Assembly: GCF_037976325.1 (NCBI RefSeq)
Contig: NZ_CP150265.1
Span: 4,893,501 to 4,957,500 of the forward strand
DNA from: Paenibacillus sp. FSL K6-3182
Lineage (GTDB): Bacteria; Bacillota; Bacilli; Paenibacillales; Paenibacillaceae
Length of the DNA stretch: 64,000 bases
Direction of reading: 5' to 3'
A program made the translations under genes and the position numbers. Below, one piece after another: positions 16,061-24,362 of this stretch. The notes below the pieces were generated by a model. That model was not told the DNA's origin and did not search any database. It was given only the letters and a program-made list of their open reading frames with translations. How positions within the stretch are numbered: position 1 is the first letter of the stretch; each line of letters opens with the position of its first letter.

Positions 16061-16237
16061 TTATACAGATGAAATAATGCCGCGGTTACTATTTTTTGCG
16101 AAGTTGATAATGGACTCATATTGCGTTTTAGCAATGCGACGGTCAGACATGGGAAGCTGAGGATTTTTGACTATCTCGGCTAGTTTCTTAAGCTCATGCA
16201 TTTCCTCAGTTGTCACTTTGACCGTTATTTTCCCCAC
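16061..16237 (-). CDS. Small uncharacterised protein (58 aa)
   Basis: I do not recognise this family. The start is taken as the GTG at 16237, 7 bases after AGGAGG; another GTG at 16246 is too close to that site. The product is charged and mostly helical by composition (VKVTTEEMHELKKLAEIVKNP), with no membrane segment or cysteine. It has its own ribosome site and a strong terminator, so it is likely a real gene. Confidence 0.65.
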   Translation of the reverse strand: MGKITVKVTTEEMHELKKLAEIVKNPQLPMSDRRIAKTQYESIINFAKNSNRGIISSV

Positions 16238-16278
16238 ACGCTCCACCCTCCTTCGATATTTTTGTGAAAAATCGATTA

Positions 16279-16328
16279 GTCAAGCTAAAACGCCTTCGGC
16301 GTCCTTTAGACGCTGAAGTAGCTTTGAC
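16279..16328. repeat. Complex inverted repeat between small gene and membrane-protein gene
   Basis: GTCAAGCTA (16279-16287) can pair with TAGCTTTGAC (16319-16328) with one bulge. Inside are two competing smaller pairs, CGCC-TTC-GGCG and GGCGTC/GACGCT. Read on the minus strand, ACGCC-GAA-GGCGT followed by TTTT could be a weak terminator of the alarmone synthetase operon. Confidence 0.4.
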
Positions 16329-16433
16329 GGTGAAATATAAGATAAGTATGAGAAAATGATATACTTTCTTATATTTAAGCAAAAGGTTTATCAGCTATGG
16401 TCATTATACGCAAAACTTAAGTAAACTTGCATG

Positions 16434-16991
16434 TTATTTCGGTGGCGTTTGCGGATTTGAATCATCTATTTCTTCAGGAAATAAATCAGCAAACTCTTTG
16501 TTCTGCTTGCTCTTCAGGTAAGATAAGCCTGCGTAGCCTGCCAGCAATGAACTGCTCACGACTGCAAAGTTGTCCGATGTATTTGCCATAGCCAGCGCTG
16601 TTTTTGCTAATATGCCCGTTCCGATTGCGATCAGCAAATCGCCGAGAAAGCCGAGATCAAAAAAAATCTTTTTTTTCGCATTGCTGTGATCTCTGAAGCC
16701 GATGACAAAAATAGCAAAGTAATAACAGCGCTGAATCCACTTTACTAACCAATTTGAAGAAAGGGATAATCCTTCTTCATCATATTCTATGACGAGTTTC
16801 GGCATTTCGATAATCCCATTTTTCACAAAATGTCCGATGAGGCCGCCTACTAAGCTCATGGAGATTGATAAGCCAAACACCTGAATAAAAGCTTGAAAGC
16901 TTGAAATAACCATCGCCGCATGACCACCTTTCAACAACACTCGTTTGGCAGCACTTTTTGGCACTACTCTCACTTTATGTTGCTGATGCAT
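16434..16991 (-). CDS. Uncharacterised membrane protein downstream of alarmone synthetase
   Basis: The 185-residue protein has about three or four hydrophobic segments: one near residues 27-56 (VISSFQAFIQVFGLSISMSL and following), a short one near 86-98, and a pair near 110-157 (FLGDLLIAIGTGILAK, SSSLLAGYAGLSYL), then an acidic, Pro-rich tail. Glycine-rich small hydrophobic helices recall holin-like domains, but I cannot name the family. It starts 12 bases after the alarmone synthetase gene with no clear ribosome site, so translation is probably coupled. A role in sensing or in limiting the alarmone response is conceivable but not shown. Confidence 0.7.
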   Translation of the reverse strand: MHQQHKVRVVPKSAAKRVLLKGGHAAMVISSFQAFIQVFGLSISMSLVGGLIGHFVKNGIIEMPKLVIEYDEEGLSLSSNWLVKWIQRCYYFAIFVIGFRDHSNAKKKIFFDLGFLGDLLIAIGTGILAKTALAMANTSDNFAVVSSSLLAGYAGLSYLKSKQNKEFADLFPEEIDDSNPQTPPK

Positions 16992-17003
16992 GGTTCACGA
17001 CTA

Positions 17004-17750
17004 TTATTTTTTGGTTCCATCCTCAAAAAGCTCTAACAGCATGTTTGGAATAGAGCCGCTTTGATTGTTCATAATCAGCCGAAGCATCTCATCGCCCAGA
17101 TCATCCTCACGCTCTTCTTTAATGGCTGCGATCTCATTATGCAGCCGCTCCATCTTCTGATCCAGCGCGGATGCGGAATCTGCTGCTTCTTTTAGTTCAT
17201 TCAGTAAGCGAGGAGGTATTGCCTGTTTATATTTATAATAGATTTTGTGCTCCAGGCTCGCCCAGAAATCCATCGCTATCGTTCGAATTTGAACTTCTAC
17301 ACACACATTTTCCACTCGATCCGATATGAACACCGGCACCTCAATGAGCAAATGCAAGCTTTGGTAGCCGTTTGGCTTCGGATTTTTTATATAGTCTTTA
17401 ACCTCCAATAAGGTCAAATCACTCTGATTGCTTAACATGTCGCTAATCCGGTAAATATCAGAAATAAAAGAGCAGGTTATTCGCAGGCCTGCTATATCTT
17501 TAATGTGATTCCGAATGCCGTTAAAAGAAAGCTCGCTTTGCTTCCGATATAGCTTTTCAACAATGCTCTTAGGCGACTTTAGGCGCGAGCTTGTATGCTC
17601 AATCGGATTGTATTCATGCAATAAATGAAATTCTTCCTTTAATATTTCGACTTTTGTCTCAAGCTCTTGAATTGCAAATTTGTACATCATTAGAAAACGA
17701 GTGATTTGCTGCTTCATGTCTTTCATTTTTTGCATTTGATCCATAACCAT
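17004..17750 (-). CDS. Small alarmone synthetase, YwaC/RelP type ((p)ppGpp synthetase)
   Basis: A RelA/SpoT synthetase domain without hydrolase or ACT domains. It matches the YwaC (SAS2) subgroup more than YjbM: MYKFAIQELETK near the N-terminus, NPIEHTSSRLKSPKSIVEKL, KDIAGLRITCSFISDIY, KDYIKNPKPNGYQSLH (substrate-binding segment) and the VEVQIRTIAMDFWASLEHKI motif. It would transfer pyrophosphate from ATP to GDP/GTP. A C-terminal coiled extension makes it about 35 residues longer than YwaC's roughly 210. The start is ambiguous between ATGs at 17750 and 17744 and a TTG at 17771. A MarR gene ends 54 bases upstream and a membrane-protein gene follows 12 bases downstream, suggesting a regulated three-gene unit. 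Confidence 0.9.
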   Translation of the reverse strand: MVMDQMQKMKDMKQQITRFLMMYKFAIQELETKVEILKEEFHLLHEYNPIEHTSSRLKSPKSIVEKLYRKQSELSFNGIRNHIKDIAGLRITCSFISDIYRISDMLSNQSDLTLLEVKDYIKNPKPNGYQSLHLLIEVPVFISDRVENVCVEVQIRTIAMDFWASLEHKIYYKYKQAIPPRLLNELKEAADSASALDQKMERLHNEIAAIKEEREDDLGDEMLRLIMNNQSGSIPNMLLELFEDGTKK

Positions 17751-17804
17751 ACTTCCGTATTCCCCTTCCAATTCTTGCTGCTGAAATGTTTCGATTAGAT
17801 CCCG

Positions 17805-18221
17805 CTAATCATCAAGCGATGTAAATATTCGTCTCAAATGCTCCAAATCCTCTTGCGAGATCCTCTCACTCATATATCGGATAATAGCATCATCATTTTC
17901 ATTAAAAGCCTTCACAAATTGTTTTCCCTCATCTGTAATTTCCAGATAAACGACTCGTCTATCATCCTCGCTGCGATTTCTGCGAATAAGCCCTCTTTCC
18001 ACGAGCTTGTCCCCGATGAGCGTAACCCCGCCCGCGGTAACCAAAAGTAATTCAGCTAGATCCGTCGACTTCATGGGACTTTGTTTATCCAAATGTTGAA
18101 GCATTCTTGTTTGATTAATGGAGAAGCTGCAATCTATTCCTTTATACCATTCGGTTTTTAATTTTTTGTAAACAACCTTTAATTGCGGAAACAGTTCTTT
18201 CCATTCCTCATAGTTGTTCAT
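17805..18221 (-). CDS. MarR family transcriptional regulator
   Basis: A 138-residue winged-helix regulator: TRMLQHLDKQSPMKSTDLAELLLVTAGGVTLIGDKLVERGLIRRNRSEDDRRVVYLEITDEG contains the recognition helix and the DDRR beta-wing typical of MarR. The ATG at 18221 follows GAGGTGG closely; four more codons are open to 18233 without a ribosome site. It diverges from a second MarR gene across about 100 bases holding a TTAGGT-A-ACCTAA dyad. It lies upstream of the alarmone synthetase gene on the same strand and may control it. Confidence 0.87.
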   Translation of the reverse strand: MNNYEEWKELFPQLKVVYKKLKTEWYKGIDCSFSINQTRMLQHLDKQSPMKSTDLAELLLVTAGGVTLIGDKLVERGLIRRNRSEDDRRVVYLEITDEGKQFVKAFNENDDAIIRYMSERISQEDLEHLRRIFTSLDD

Positions 18222-18279
18222 GTTCCACCTCATTTCTGTTGTTTTGTTGACTTCCTGTCATCATAATAACTATAATTAC

Positions 18280-18292
18280 TTAGGTAACCTAA
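18280..18292. promoter_or_regulatory. Candidate MarR operator between divergent MarR genes
   Basis: TTAGGT-A-ACCTAA is a perfect dyad. A related TTAGGT..CCTA element lies before the drug exporter gene at 20551, suggesting one MarR protein serves both. Confidence 0.55.
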
Positions 18293-18327
18293 TTACTTTA
18301 TAAAATAAGTTCACCGAGGTGAATCCA

Positions 18328-18792
18328 ATGTCCGCAGATAAATATGAGAATGTAACAGACTTAATCGATGTTTTCCAAAAGTTCGCTAAAGCCGACTGGC
18401 GGAAAAAAACGATGTGGGGCGGTCTTAAAGCGAGCGAAGTTCGTATGCTCGTTTGTGTGAAAAAAAGCAATGATAAAGGTTCAACAGGGACGACGGTTAC
18501 AGAAATCAGTAAGTTGCTGCAAGTCACCTCTCCAACCGTTACACAGATGATTAATAGCTTAATTGCATCTGGCCATGTGGTTCGTACATCCGATAACACA
18601 GATCGAAGAATTACCGAAATAACATTAACGGACTCTGGCGAAGAAATTGCTCAAAAAGCAATAGACCGTTTTATCTCCATGTTCAAAGGCATGATTGATC
18701 ATTTAGGCAAGGAGCAAAGTGATCAGCTTGTCGTCATGTTAAACCAAGTATTCGACTATTTGGACTCAGCCAAAACGAATGAAGACTTTTAA
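18328..18792 (+). CDS. MarR family transcriptional regulator
   Basis: A 154-residue MarR protein with GGLKASEVRMLVCVKKS, the recognition helix TVTEISKLLQVTSPTVTQMINSLIASGHVVR and the wing SDNTDRRITEITLT. GAGGTG is 6 bases before the ATG at 18328, which is preferred to a GTG three codons earlier. It runs toward the DHA2 exporter gene, with which it shares a bidirectional terminator, and a similar operator precedes both, so it is the best candidate repressor of that exporter. Confidence 0.87.
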   Translation: MSADKYENVTDLIDVFQKFAKADWRKKTMWGGLKASEVRMLVCVKKSNDKGSTGTTVTEISKLLQVTSPTVTQMINSLIASGHVVRTSDNTDRRITEITLTDSGEEIAQKAIDRFISMFKGMIDHLGKEQSDQLVVMLNQVFDYLDSAKTNEDF

Positions 18793-18800
18793 TAAACAAA

Positions 18801-18839
18801 GGGATTTCGCTTCCTGCAAGCTGCAGGAAGCGAAATCCC
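18801..18839. terminator. Bidirectional terminator between MarR and exporter genes
   Basis: An 18-bp perfect stem (18801-18818 with 18822-18839) has a 3-base loop. The T-rich tail is on the minus strand (TTTGTTTATT), so it mainly serves the exporter gene. Confidence 0.85.
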
Positions 18840-18859
18840 TCCTATAGGAGCCGCTCTTA

Positions 18860-20482
18860 TTAATTATTAAGAGCAGGCTCTTTTTTCAACTTTTCAGATG
18901 GCTCTACGTTAACTGCTTCTTTCTTGTCAGAAGAGCGAAGCGGAATTTCTTTCAAGAAGAACACGAGTACAAATGCGACGATCAGCAAGGACATACCGAA
19001 CAAGAATACAACCGTCAAGGAGTCGCTCAGTACCGAGCGAACCATCTCGATGATGTGTGTAAACAAAGGCTGAATTTGTTCCGGCAGCGTCGCATGAAGC
19101 TCTTTAAGCTTCGGTTGATCGAGCAGCATTTGCGGGTTAAGGAAACTAGACAGTTTCTCAGCTGTAGCCGCATCTACTTGACTTAAATCAGGTCCTTGAC
19201 CTGCTGCGACAGCATCCTTCAGCTTACTGGTCAAAGTGGAGTTCATAACCGTACCCATAACTGCAATACCAATCGTACCGCCCAGGTTACGGAACAACGT
19301 AGCTGTAGCTGTAGCAACACCAAGCTGTGAAGGCTCTACTGCATTTTGAACGGTAAGTGTAAATACTGGCATCGAGATACCAAGTCCAATACCAAATACG
19401 ATCATTGCAGCAACCGCAACGCCAACGTTAGTCATGAATGCCATCATAAGCATTCCCGCGACCATGAATGGCATACCGATAAGGGCGAATCGTTTGTATT
19501 TCCCTGATTTGGAAATCCAACGACCAGACATTGCACTTAGGAAAATCATGGCGATCGACATCGGCATATTTACAAAGCCCGAGTTCGTTGGTGAAATACC
19601 AAGCACGCCCTGCACGAAGAATGGCAGGTACATCATCGCGCCCATCATGCCGGCATTCATAAGGAAACCGACGGAGTTGGAGATCGTTACAATGCTGTTT
19701 TTAAACATCGACAAAGGCAATACAGGGCTTTTGGCTTGACGTTCTACAAGAATCAATAGAACTAACAACACTGCTGCAGAGGCGAACATGCCAATAATTT
19801 GTGGCGAGCCCCAGTCATATTTTGTACCTGCCCATGAGAAGCCGAGCAGCAGTGCAATAAGCATCAGTGAAAGCAATAATGAACCCCAATAGTCAATGGA
19901 TTCCGTTGTTTTACGCGCTGTTTTGGGAAACATGGACCAAATCATGCCAAATGCAATAATGCCAAGCGGTAGGAAAATCCAGAAAATCCACTTCCAAGCG
20001 ATATGATCGACCATAAAGCCGCCTAATGTTGGTCCAATTACACTTGAGAAGCCGAATATGGCCATCATTAATCCAGTCCATTTCGCCCGTTCTCTAGGTG
20101 CGAACAAATCACCAACCGCCGTAACGGTTGCTGACATAAGAATACCGCCGCCTATACCTTGAATACCACGATAAGTGATAAGCTGGAATACCGTAGTTGA
20201 AGTGCCGCATAAGAAGGCTCCGATTATAAATAACACGATACCGACTAACAAAAACGGCTTCCTTCCGTAAATATCCGAAAGCTTTCCTACAAGTACAGTA
20301 GCAATCGTTGATGTGAGCATATAGATGGTAATAACCCATGTGTAATACTCGATGCCACCCAAGATGGCAATAATGCGCGGCATAGCCGTACTTACGATTG
20401 TCTGATTGATAGCTGCGAAAAACATAGCTGCCATCAGTGCAATCATGATTGTTAACTTTTTCTTCTGACTCAATTGCTCCAT
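18860..20482 (-). CDS. MFS multidrug exporter, DHA2 (EmrB/QacA) family
   Basis: The 540-residue protein has the 14-helix pattern of DHA2 proton antiporters. Visible signatures are the helix 1 motif AAINQTIVSTAMPRI, motif A GKLSDIYGRKPFLLVG in the loop 2-3 and motif C-like GPTLGGFMVDHIAWKWIFWI. A long extracytoplasmic insert near residues 440-495 precedes the last helix. The chosen ATG at 20482 is 10 bases from AGGAG; the frame opens seven codons earlier. A TTAGGT-type dyad upstream matches the one between the two nearby MarR genes. Probable role: drug or toxic compound efflux induced through MarR. Confidence 0.9.
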   Translation of the reverse strand: MEQLSQKKKLTIMIALMAAMFFAAINQTIVSTAMPRIIAILGGIEYYTWVITIYMLTSTIATVLVGKLSDIYGRKPFLLVGIVLFIIGAFLCGTSTTVFQLITYRGIQGIGGGILMSATVTAVGDLFAPRERAKWTGLMMAIFGFSSVIGPTLGGFMVDHIAWKWIFWIFLPLGIIAFGMIWSMFPKTARKTTESIDYWGSLLLSLMLIALLLGFSWAGTKYDWGSPQIIGMFASAAVLLVLLILVERQAKSPVLPLSMFKNSIVTISNSVGFLMNAGMMGAMMYLPFFVQGVLGISPTNSGFVNMPMSIAMIFLSAMSGRWISKSGKYKRFALIGMPFMVAGMLMMAFMTNVGVAVAAMIVFGIGLGISMPVFTLTVQNAVEPSQLGVATATATLFRNLGGTIGIAVMGTVMNSTLTSKLKDAVAAGQGPDLSQVDAATAEKLSSFLNPQMLLDQPKLKELHATLPEQIQPLFTHIIEMVRSVLSDSLTVVFLFGMSLLIVAFVLVFFLKEIPLRSSDKKEAVNVEPSEKLKKEPALNN

Positions 20483-20550
20483 ATGCTCTGCACTCCTAAA
20501 CATTTTTATTTATTATGGCCTATTGGCCGCCAAACTACTTCGCGAAATAG

Positions 20551-20566
20551 TTAGGTTGCCTACCTA
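20551..20566. promoter_or_regulatory. Candidate MarR operator of the DHA2 exporter
   Basis: TAGGT-TGCCT-ACCTA is a perfect 5-bp-arm dyad containing TTAGGTtgCCTA, which resembles the dyad at 18280-18292. Confidence 0.45.
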
Positions 20567-20660
20567 TTAGACAATGATACAATAACTTTAGTACTAAAAC
20601 AACTGCCAATTCATTGTCGTGCTGGATACACTAAAAAAAGATTAAATCGATTAAAGACGC

Positions 20661-20696
20661 AAAAAAAAACAGGTCAAGAAATGCTTGACCTGTTTT
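20661..20696 (-). terminator. Terminator of the old-yellow-enzyme gene
   Basis: AAAACAGGTCAAG pairs with CTTGACCTGTTTT around a 5-base loop, with a nine-base T-run on the minus strand. Confidence 0.9.
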
Positions 20697-20709
20697 CCTG
20701 TCATCTATA

Positions 20710-21834
20710 TTAATCGCCTAACGGGAACCAGCCTGGCGTATGAACAATTGCTTGCCAGAGCGGGGTAGGAACGACCAATCGATCTTGATCATCCTTGCTG
20801 AGCGTTGTTTTTATTTCCGATTCGCGGCCTTCTTGCACCTTCTCGACCCAATCCGGTTCAACAATAATTTCACGGCCAATCGCAACAAGTGGAATGCCGA
20901 TATCCAATGCCTTTACAGCATCTTCTGGGGTATGAATGGAGCCCACGCCAATAATCGGTATGGAGTGACCTACACGATCTTTTATCCATTGCATACGCGT
21001 TTTCGTTTCTTCAGCACCTCGTTTAGGCAATGACCAGAAATCCATTAACGATACATGAAGATAATCAAGTTCTTTATTGGTTAGCTCATCTAGAAGCCTA
21101 AATGTATCCGACATGGTAATACCAGGCGTAGTCGCCTCCTCAGGGGAGAAGCGGTAACCGACTAGAAAAGGTTTTTTCGCATAGGCAGCAACAACTCGCT
21201 TCACTTCATCAACGACGGCTAATGGGAAACGCAATCTGTTCTCTATATTGCCTCCCCAACGGTCATCACGTACATTGGAATGCGGAGAGAAAAATTGTTG
21301 GACAAGATAACCGTTTGCACCATGAATTTCAACACCATCGAACCCCGCCTCAATCGCTCTTCTAGTCGTTTCTCCAAAGTCGCGAATAATCGATTCAATT
21401 TCCTCATCTAATAATGCTCTAGGTGTAACCCCAGCGTTCTGCTCCGAAGCTACAGCGCTCGCACTTACCACATCACCATTTGGCACGAGGTTAATTGGAC
21501 ATTCTCTGCCGCCATGAAAAATTTGAAGCACCGCTTTAGCGCCCTTTTCTTTAATCGTTGCTGCCAAGCGCTGTAGACTCGGAATCATGTCATCGCTGTC
21601 GCTTGCAAATTCGCCGTGAAATCCTTTTCCGTTTGGTGAAACGTAAACACAAGCTGTAATGACTAGGCCTACTCCACCTGATCTGCGGCTATAATAGCTG
21701 AGCTCCGTCTCCGATACCGTTCCGTCTTCGTTTGCTGAGAAATTCGTCATTGGCGCCATAACAATCCGGTTTTTTAATTCAATACCGTTTTTAAAGGTCA
21801 TTTGTTCAAACAATGGCAAATAAGTTGATTTCAT
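20710..21834 (-). CDS. NADH:flavin oxidoreductase, old yellow enzyme family
   Basis: A 374-residue FMN-dependent TIM barrel. It starts with the family pattern LFEQMTFKNGIELKNRIVMAPMTNFSA, has LQIFHGGRE (substrate-binding region), EIHGANGYLVQQFFSPHSNVRDDRWGG and VGVGSIHTPEDAVKALD (FMN phosphate site). Such enzymes reduce activated C=C bonds, nitro compounds or quinones using NAD(P)H. GGAGAG is 9 bases before the ATG. A TAACTGTA/TACAGTTA arrangement lies upstream. It is a single-gene unit, with an SDR gene upstream on the same strand separated by a terminator. The physiological substrate is unknown. Confidence 0.9.
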   Translation of the reverse strand: MKSTYLPLFEQMTFKNGIELKNRIVMAPMTNFSANEDGTVSETELSYYSRRSGGVGLVITACVYVSPNGKGFHGEFASDSDDMIPSLQRLAATIKEKGAKAVLQIFHGGRECPINLVPNGDVVSASAVASEQNAGVTPRALLDEEIESIIRDFGETTRRAIEAGFDGVEIHGANGYLVQQFFSPHSNVRDDRWGGNIENRLRFPLAVVDEVKRVVAAYAKKPFLVGYRFSPEEATTPGITMSDTFRLLDELTNKELDYLHVSLMDFWSLPKRGAEETKTRMQWIKDRVGHSIPIIGVGSIHTPEDAVKALDIGIPLVAIGREIIVEPDWVEKVQEGRESEIKTTLSKDDQDRLVVPTPLWQAIVHTPGWFPLGD

Positions 21835-21871
21835 TTATTTCATCTCTCCCGTTATCCTCTGTTTATTTAAC

Positions 21872-21917
21872 TAACTGTAACTTTTTCGTATACTGTAATA
21901 TTATTTCATACAGTTAG
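21872..21917. promoter_or_regulatory. Inverted-repeat cluster upstream of the old-yellow-enzyme gene
   Basis: TAACTGTA (21872), TACTGTA (21891) and TACAGTTA (21909) form related half-sites; CTGTA-N11-TACAG is a regulator-like dyad. No regulator gene is directly adjacent. Confidence 0.4.
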
Positions 21918-21934
21918 AGATGTCAAGCAGCAAT

Positions 21935-21975
21935 AAAAAAGCATCCAAAACCATAAGGCTTAGGCATGCTTTTTC
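21935..21975 (-). terminator. Terminator of the SDR gene
   Basis: On the minus strand AAAAAGCAT pairs with ATGCTTTTT, and the stem ends in a T-run. Confidence 0.8.
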
Positions 21976-21987
21976 TACTCTTCCCCA

Positions 21988-22644
21988 TTAGTCTTGCTTA
22001 TATAAATACTCGACTTCACTTCTATTGATGTATAGATTCCAAAATTGATCCGCAATTTCATCTGGATCATAGAAGCTTCCTTTGGCAACAAAACCAGCAA
22101 TTGTTACGGTGCCGACATAAATGCCATGCGGTTGTAGTTCTTGTGAGAGTGAGAAAGCAAGAGAGCGAATGCCCGCTTTACCGATCGACAATGACGACAA
22201 TTCAGCAGCAGGTGCCAGCGCTAATCCGCCGCCAGTAAACAGTATTGCCCCTTTCTTATGCTCAATCATATTAGGGATGACTTGATTCGCGCTCGTTAAC
22301 GCTCCAACAACATTTACTTTAAACTCCTCGAGCAGCTGCGTTTCGGTTAATTTTGTTGGTGTAGCCTTAGATATGACAGCCGCATTATAAACTAGAACAT
22401 CAGGGGAACCATAAAGCTGCTTAATTTGTTCAAATGCAGAAGTTAATGATGATGAATCCACTGCATCAGCCTTAATGCTGTAGGCTTCAATCTTGATATC
22501 ATTAAGCTCCTTCGTATAGGTTTCCAGAGCATCGGCGTTCCTCGCTGCAAGCACAACGCGAAATCCTTCGTTACCGAATTTCCTTGCAACACCCGTACTT
22601 ACACCTGGTCCAGCCCCGACAATTACGACTAAAGGTTTGCTCAT
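21988..22644 (-). CDS. Short-chain dehydrogenase/reductase-like protein, catalytic Tyr not evident
   Basis: A 218-residue Rossmann protein. The cofactor loop VVIVGAGPGVSTGVARKF and the AARN segment fit NADP-binding SDRs, and VYNAAVISK stands for the NAG motif. At the place of the YxxxK motif the sequence reads ELSSLSIGKAGIRSL: the lysine is there but the residue four before it is not tyrosine. It may therefore be an atypical SDR or a non-catalytic relative. AAGGAG is 8 bases before the ATG. It sits between the old-yellow-enzyme and a TetL-like exporter gene, apparently as its own unit. Confidence 0.8.
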   Translation of the reverse strand: MSKPLVVIVGAGPGVSTGVARKFGNEGFRVVLAARNADALETYTKELNDIKIEAYSIKADAVDSSSLTSAFEQIKQLYGSPDVLVYNAAVISKATPTKLTETQLLEEFKVNVVGALTSANQVIPNMIEHKKGAILFTGGGLALAPAAELSSLSIGKAGIRSLAFSLSQELQPHGIYVGTVTIAGFVAKGSFYDPDEIADQFWNLYINRSEVEYLYKQD

Positions 22645-22869
22645 CTCGCTCTCTCCTTCTAATTAAATAATATATTTTCCAGTTTATTACACTTGTAGGT
22701 AGAGTCAAATTTTATCATTTTTCGCATCATTCATCTAATTCAAATATTTTATATCCTTATTATGAAATCACTCTGTTTCAAAACAAACAGCCCCCCAAAA
22801 TCAACTACAATGCAGCACTAACTGCATTTAATTGAATATAGAGAGCTTCGTTTATTTTACGATTGGCTT

Positions 22870-24282
22870 CTAAGCGGTTGTTGAAGATGATTTGGTCTTC
22901 TCAAGCTTTGTCTGCAAAGCTGCTTTATCACGCGATGGTCTAAATAACAAATAATACAAGCCTACAATGATTGCAGCCAAGATAGCTAAGGAAAAGAAAA
23001 TATTGCTATATAGGTATGCCCCGTTATGAATGGCAAATGGGTTAAAATGGACCGCTGTTTGCTTTAAGTCCAGCATCTTGCCGATAATGCTCGTTGTCAT
23101 TGCTCCCGAGATAAAGTTAAGCAAGGACATGAGTCCCATCCCTACTCCTATTTGCTCCTTGGCAAGCGTTCTTGATATTGTGTTGGACATCGCAATTTGC
23201 ATAAAGGTTTGACCTATATTTCCGAATATTAACAAAAACACGATTAGATATGGTGATAATCCAACAAACACTGATAACAAAATAAAACAAGTAAAGCTTA
23301 ATGAAATCGCAAGGTATACTAAAAATGAGTTGCCTTTCTCATCTGCAAGCCTGCCCCCGCGACGCCCCATTAAAGCAGAGGTAATAGCTGCGGGAAACAT
23401 GACAAAGCCGATAATGGCAGGGGACAACTGATTAAGTCCCGCCAAAAACTGTGGGGTTACAAACGGCATGCTAAAGCTTAACGATGTAGCTAGAAAGGTC
23501 ATGATTAAGCTAAACGTATATTTCTTATTGCTGAACAGCTTGGGCTGGATAAACGGCTCAGTCGCTGTTCGAATGCGAACAATAAATAAAACGAGTGTTA
23601 CAGCACCGCCTAGAGCAATAAACCAACTTCCAACTGAAATGGACATTAGTAATAATGCGACGGAGCCTCCAAGCAGAATGCCGCCCAAATAGTCAATTTT
23701 TTGAGCTTTTCCTCTGTCGTTGTCCAAATATTTTCTAAAGAACGGAAGTGCAATCAGCGGAATCACTGATATTAAAAATAAAAATCTCCAGTTGATGAAG
23801 CTTGTAACGATTCCGGCAACAATGGGCGCGAGTGCGGTTCCAAGAGCAAGACCCGCCGCAACCGTTCCTAACGCCCTGCCACGCTTCTCAGGAGAGAAAT
23901 AACGTACTGGGACAATCATCGCTGTAGCTGGGATAACGGCTGCCCCGCTTGCTTGCAGCACCCTCCCAAGCACGATCATCCAATATTCAGAAGCGAGCAA
24001 ACCTACGATCGATCCAAGTGCAAAGATAATTAATCCGAAGGTCAATAGATCCTTTAGCCGATATTTGTCCGCGAGCTTTCCGTATGTAACGGAGCCTACT
24101 GCAAAAACGATCATATACCCCGTAATCAGCCAGCTCACCTGTGAGGCGGTAATGCCAAATTCCTTGCTGATGACAGGCATAACAACATTAAACATTGAAG
24201 CATTCATAATAGAGAAGACTAATGTAAAAGCTAATATAGGCAGCAGCTTCTCGCCAATTTTTTGTTTATCTGTAACTTCCAT
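22870..24282 (-). CDS. MFS drug exporter, 14-helix TetK/TetL-like
   Basis: A 470-residue transporter. MNASMFNVVMPVISKEFGITASQVSWLITGYM, GSVTYGKLADKYRLKDLL (motif A) and the LGRVLQASGAAVIPATAMI segment resemble the 14-helix TetK/TetL subgroup. It is preceded by a perfect 18-bp palindrome identical to the one before the MarR gene just upstream, so the pair forms a self-regulated efflux module. The MarR gene lies 80 bases upstream on the same strand. Substrate not predictable. Confidence 0.88.
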   Translation of the reverse strand: MEVTDKQKIGEKLLPILAFTLVFSIMNASMFNVVMPVISKEFGITASQVSWLITGYMIVFAVGSVTYGKLADKYRLKDLLTFGLIIFALGSIVGLLASEYWMIVLGRVLQASGAAVIPATAMIVPVRYFSPEKRGRALGTVAAGLALGTALAPIVAGIVTSFINWRFLFLISVIPLIALPFFRKYLDNDRGKAQKIDYLGGILLGGSVALLLMSISVGSWFIALGGAVTLVLFIVRIRTATEPFIQPKLFSNKKYTFSLIMTFLATSLSFSMPFVTPQFLAGLNQLSPAIIGFVMFPAAITSALMGRRGGRLADEKGNSFLVYLAISLSFTCFILLSVFVGLSPYLIVFLLIFGNIGQTFMQIAMSNTISRTLAKEQIGVGMGLMSLLNFISGAMTTSIIGKMLDLKQTAVHFNPFAIHNGAYLYSNIFFSLAILAAIIVGLYYLLFRPSRDKAALQTKLEKTKSSSTTA

Positions 24283-24317
24283 ATCCCGTTACGTCCTTTC
24301 CTGTTTTAGACTACATT

Positions 24318-24335
24318 TAGTTTGAATTCAAACTA
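24318..24335. promoter_or_regulatory. MarR operator copy 1 (18-bp palindrome) before exporter
   Basis: TAGTTTGAATTCAAACTA is a perfect palindrome in the gap between the MarR gene and the exporter gene. An identical copy lies at 24834-24851. Confidence 0.85.
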
Positions 24336-24362
24336 TATGTTCGAATATAACAAGCGTATCGC

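Noticed and set aside
16434..16991. Phage holin assignment for the membrane protein next to the alarmone synthetase
   Set aside because: The helices are holin-like in size and composition, but there is no endolysin or phage gene nearby and the length and acidic tail do not fit well.
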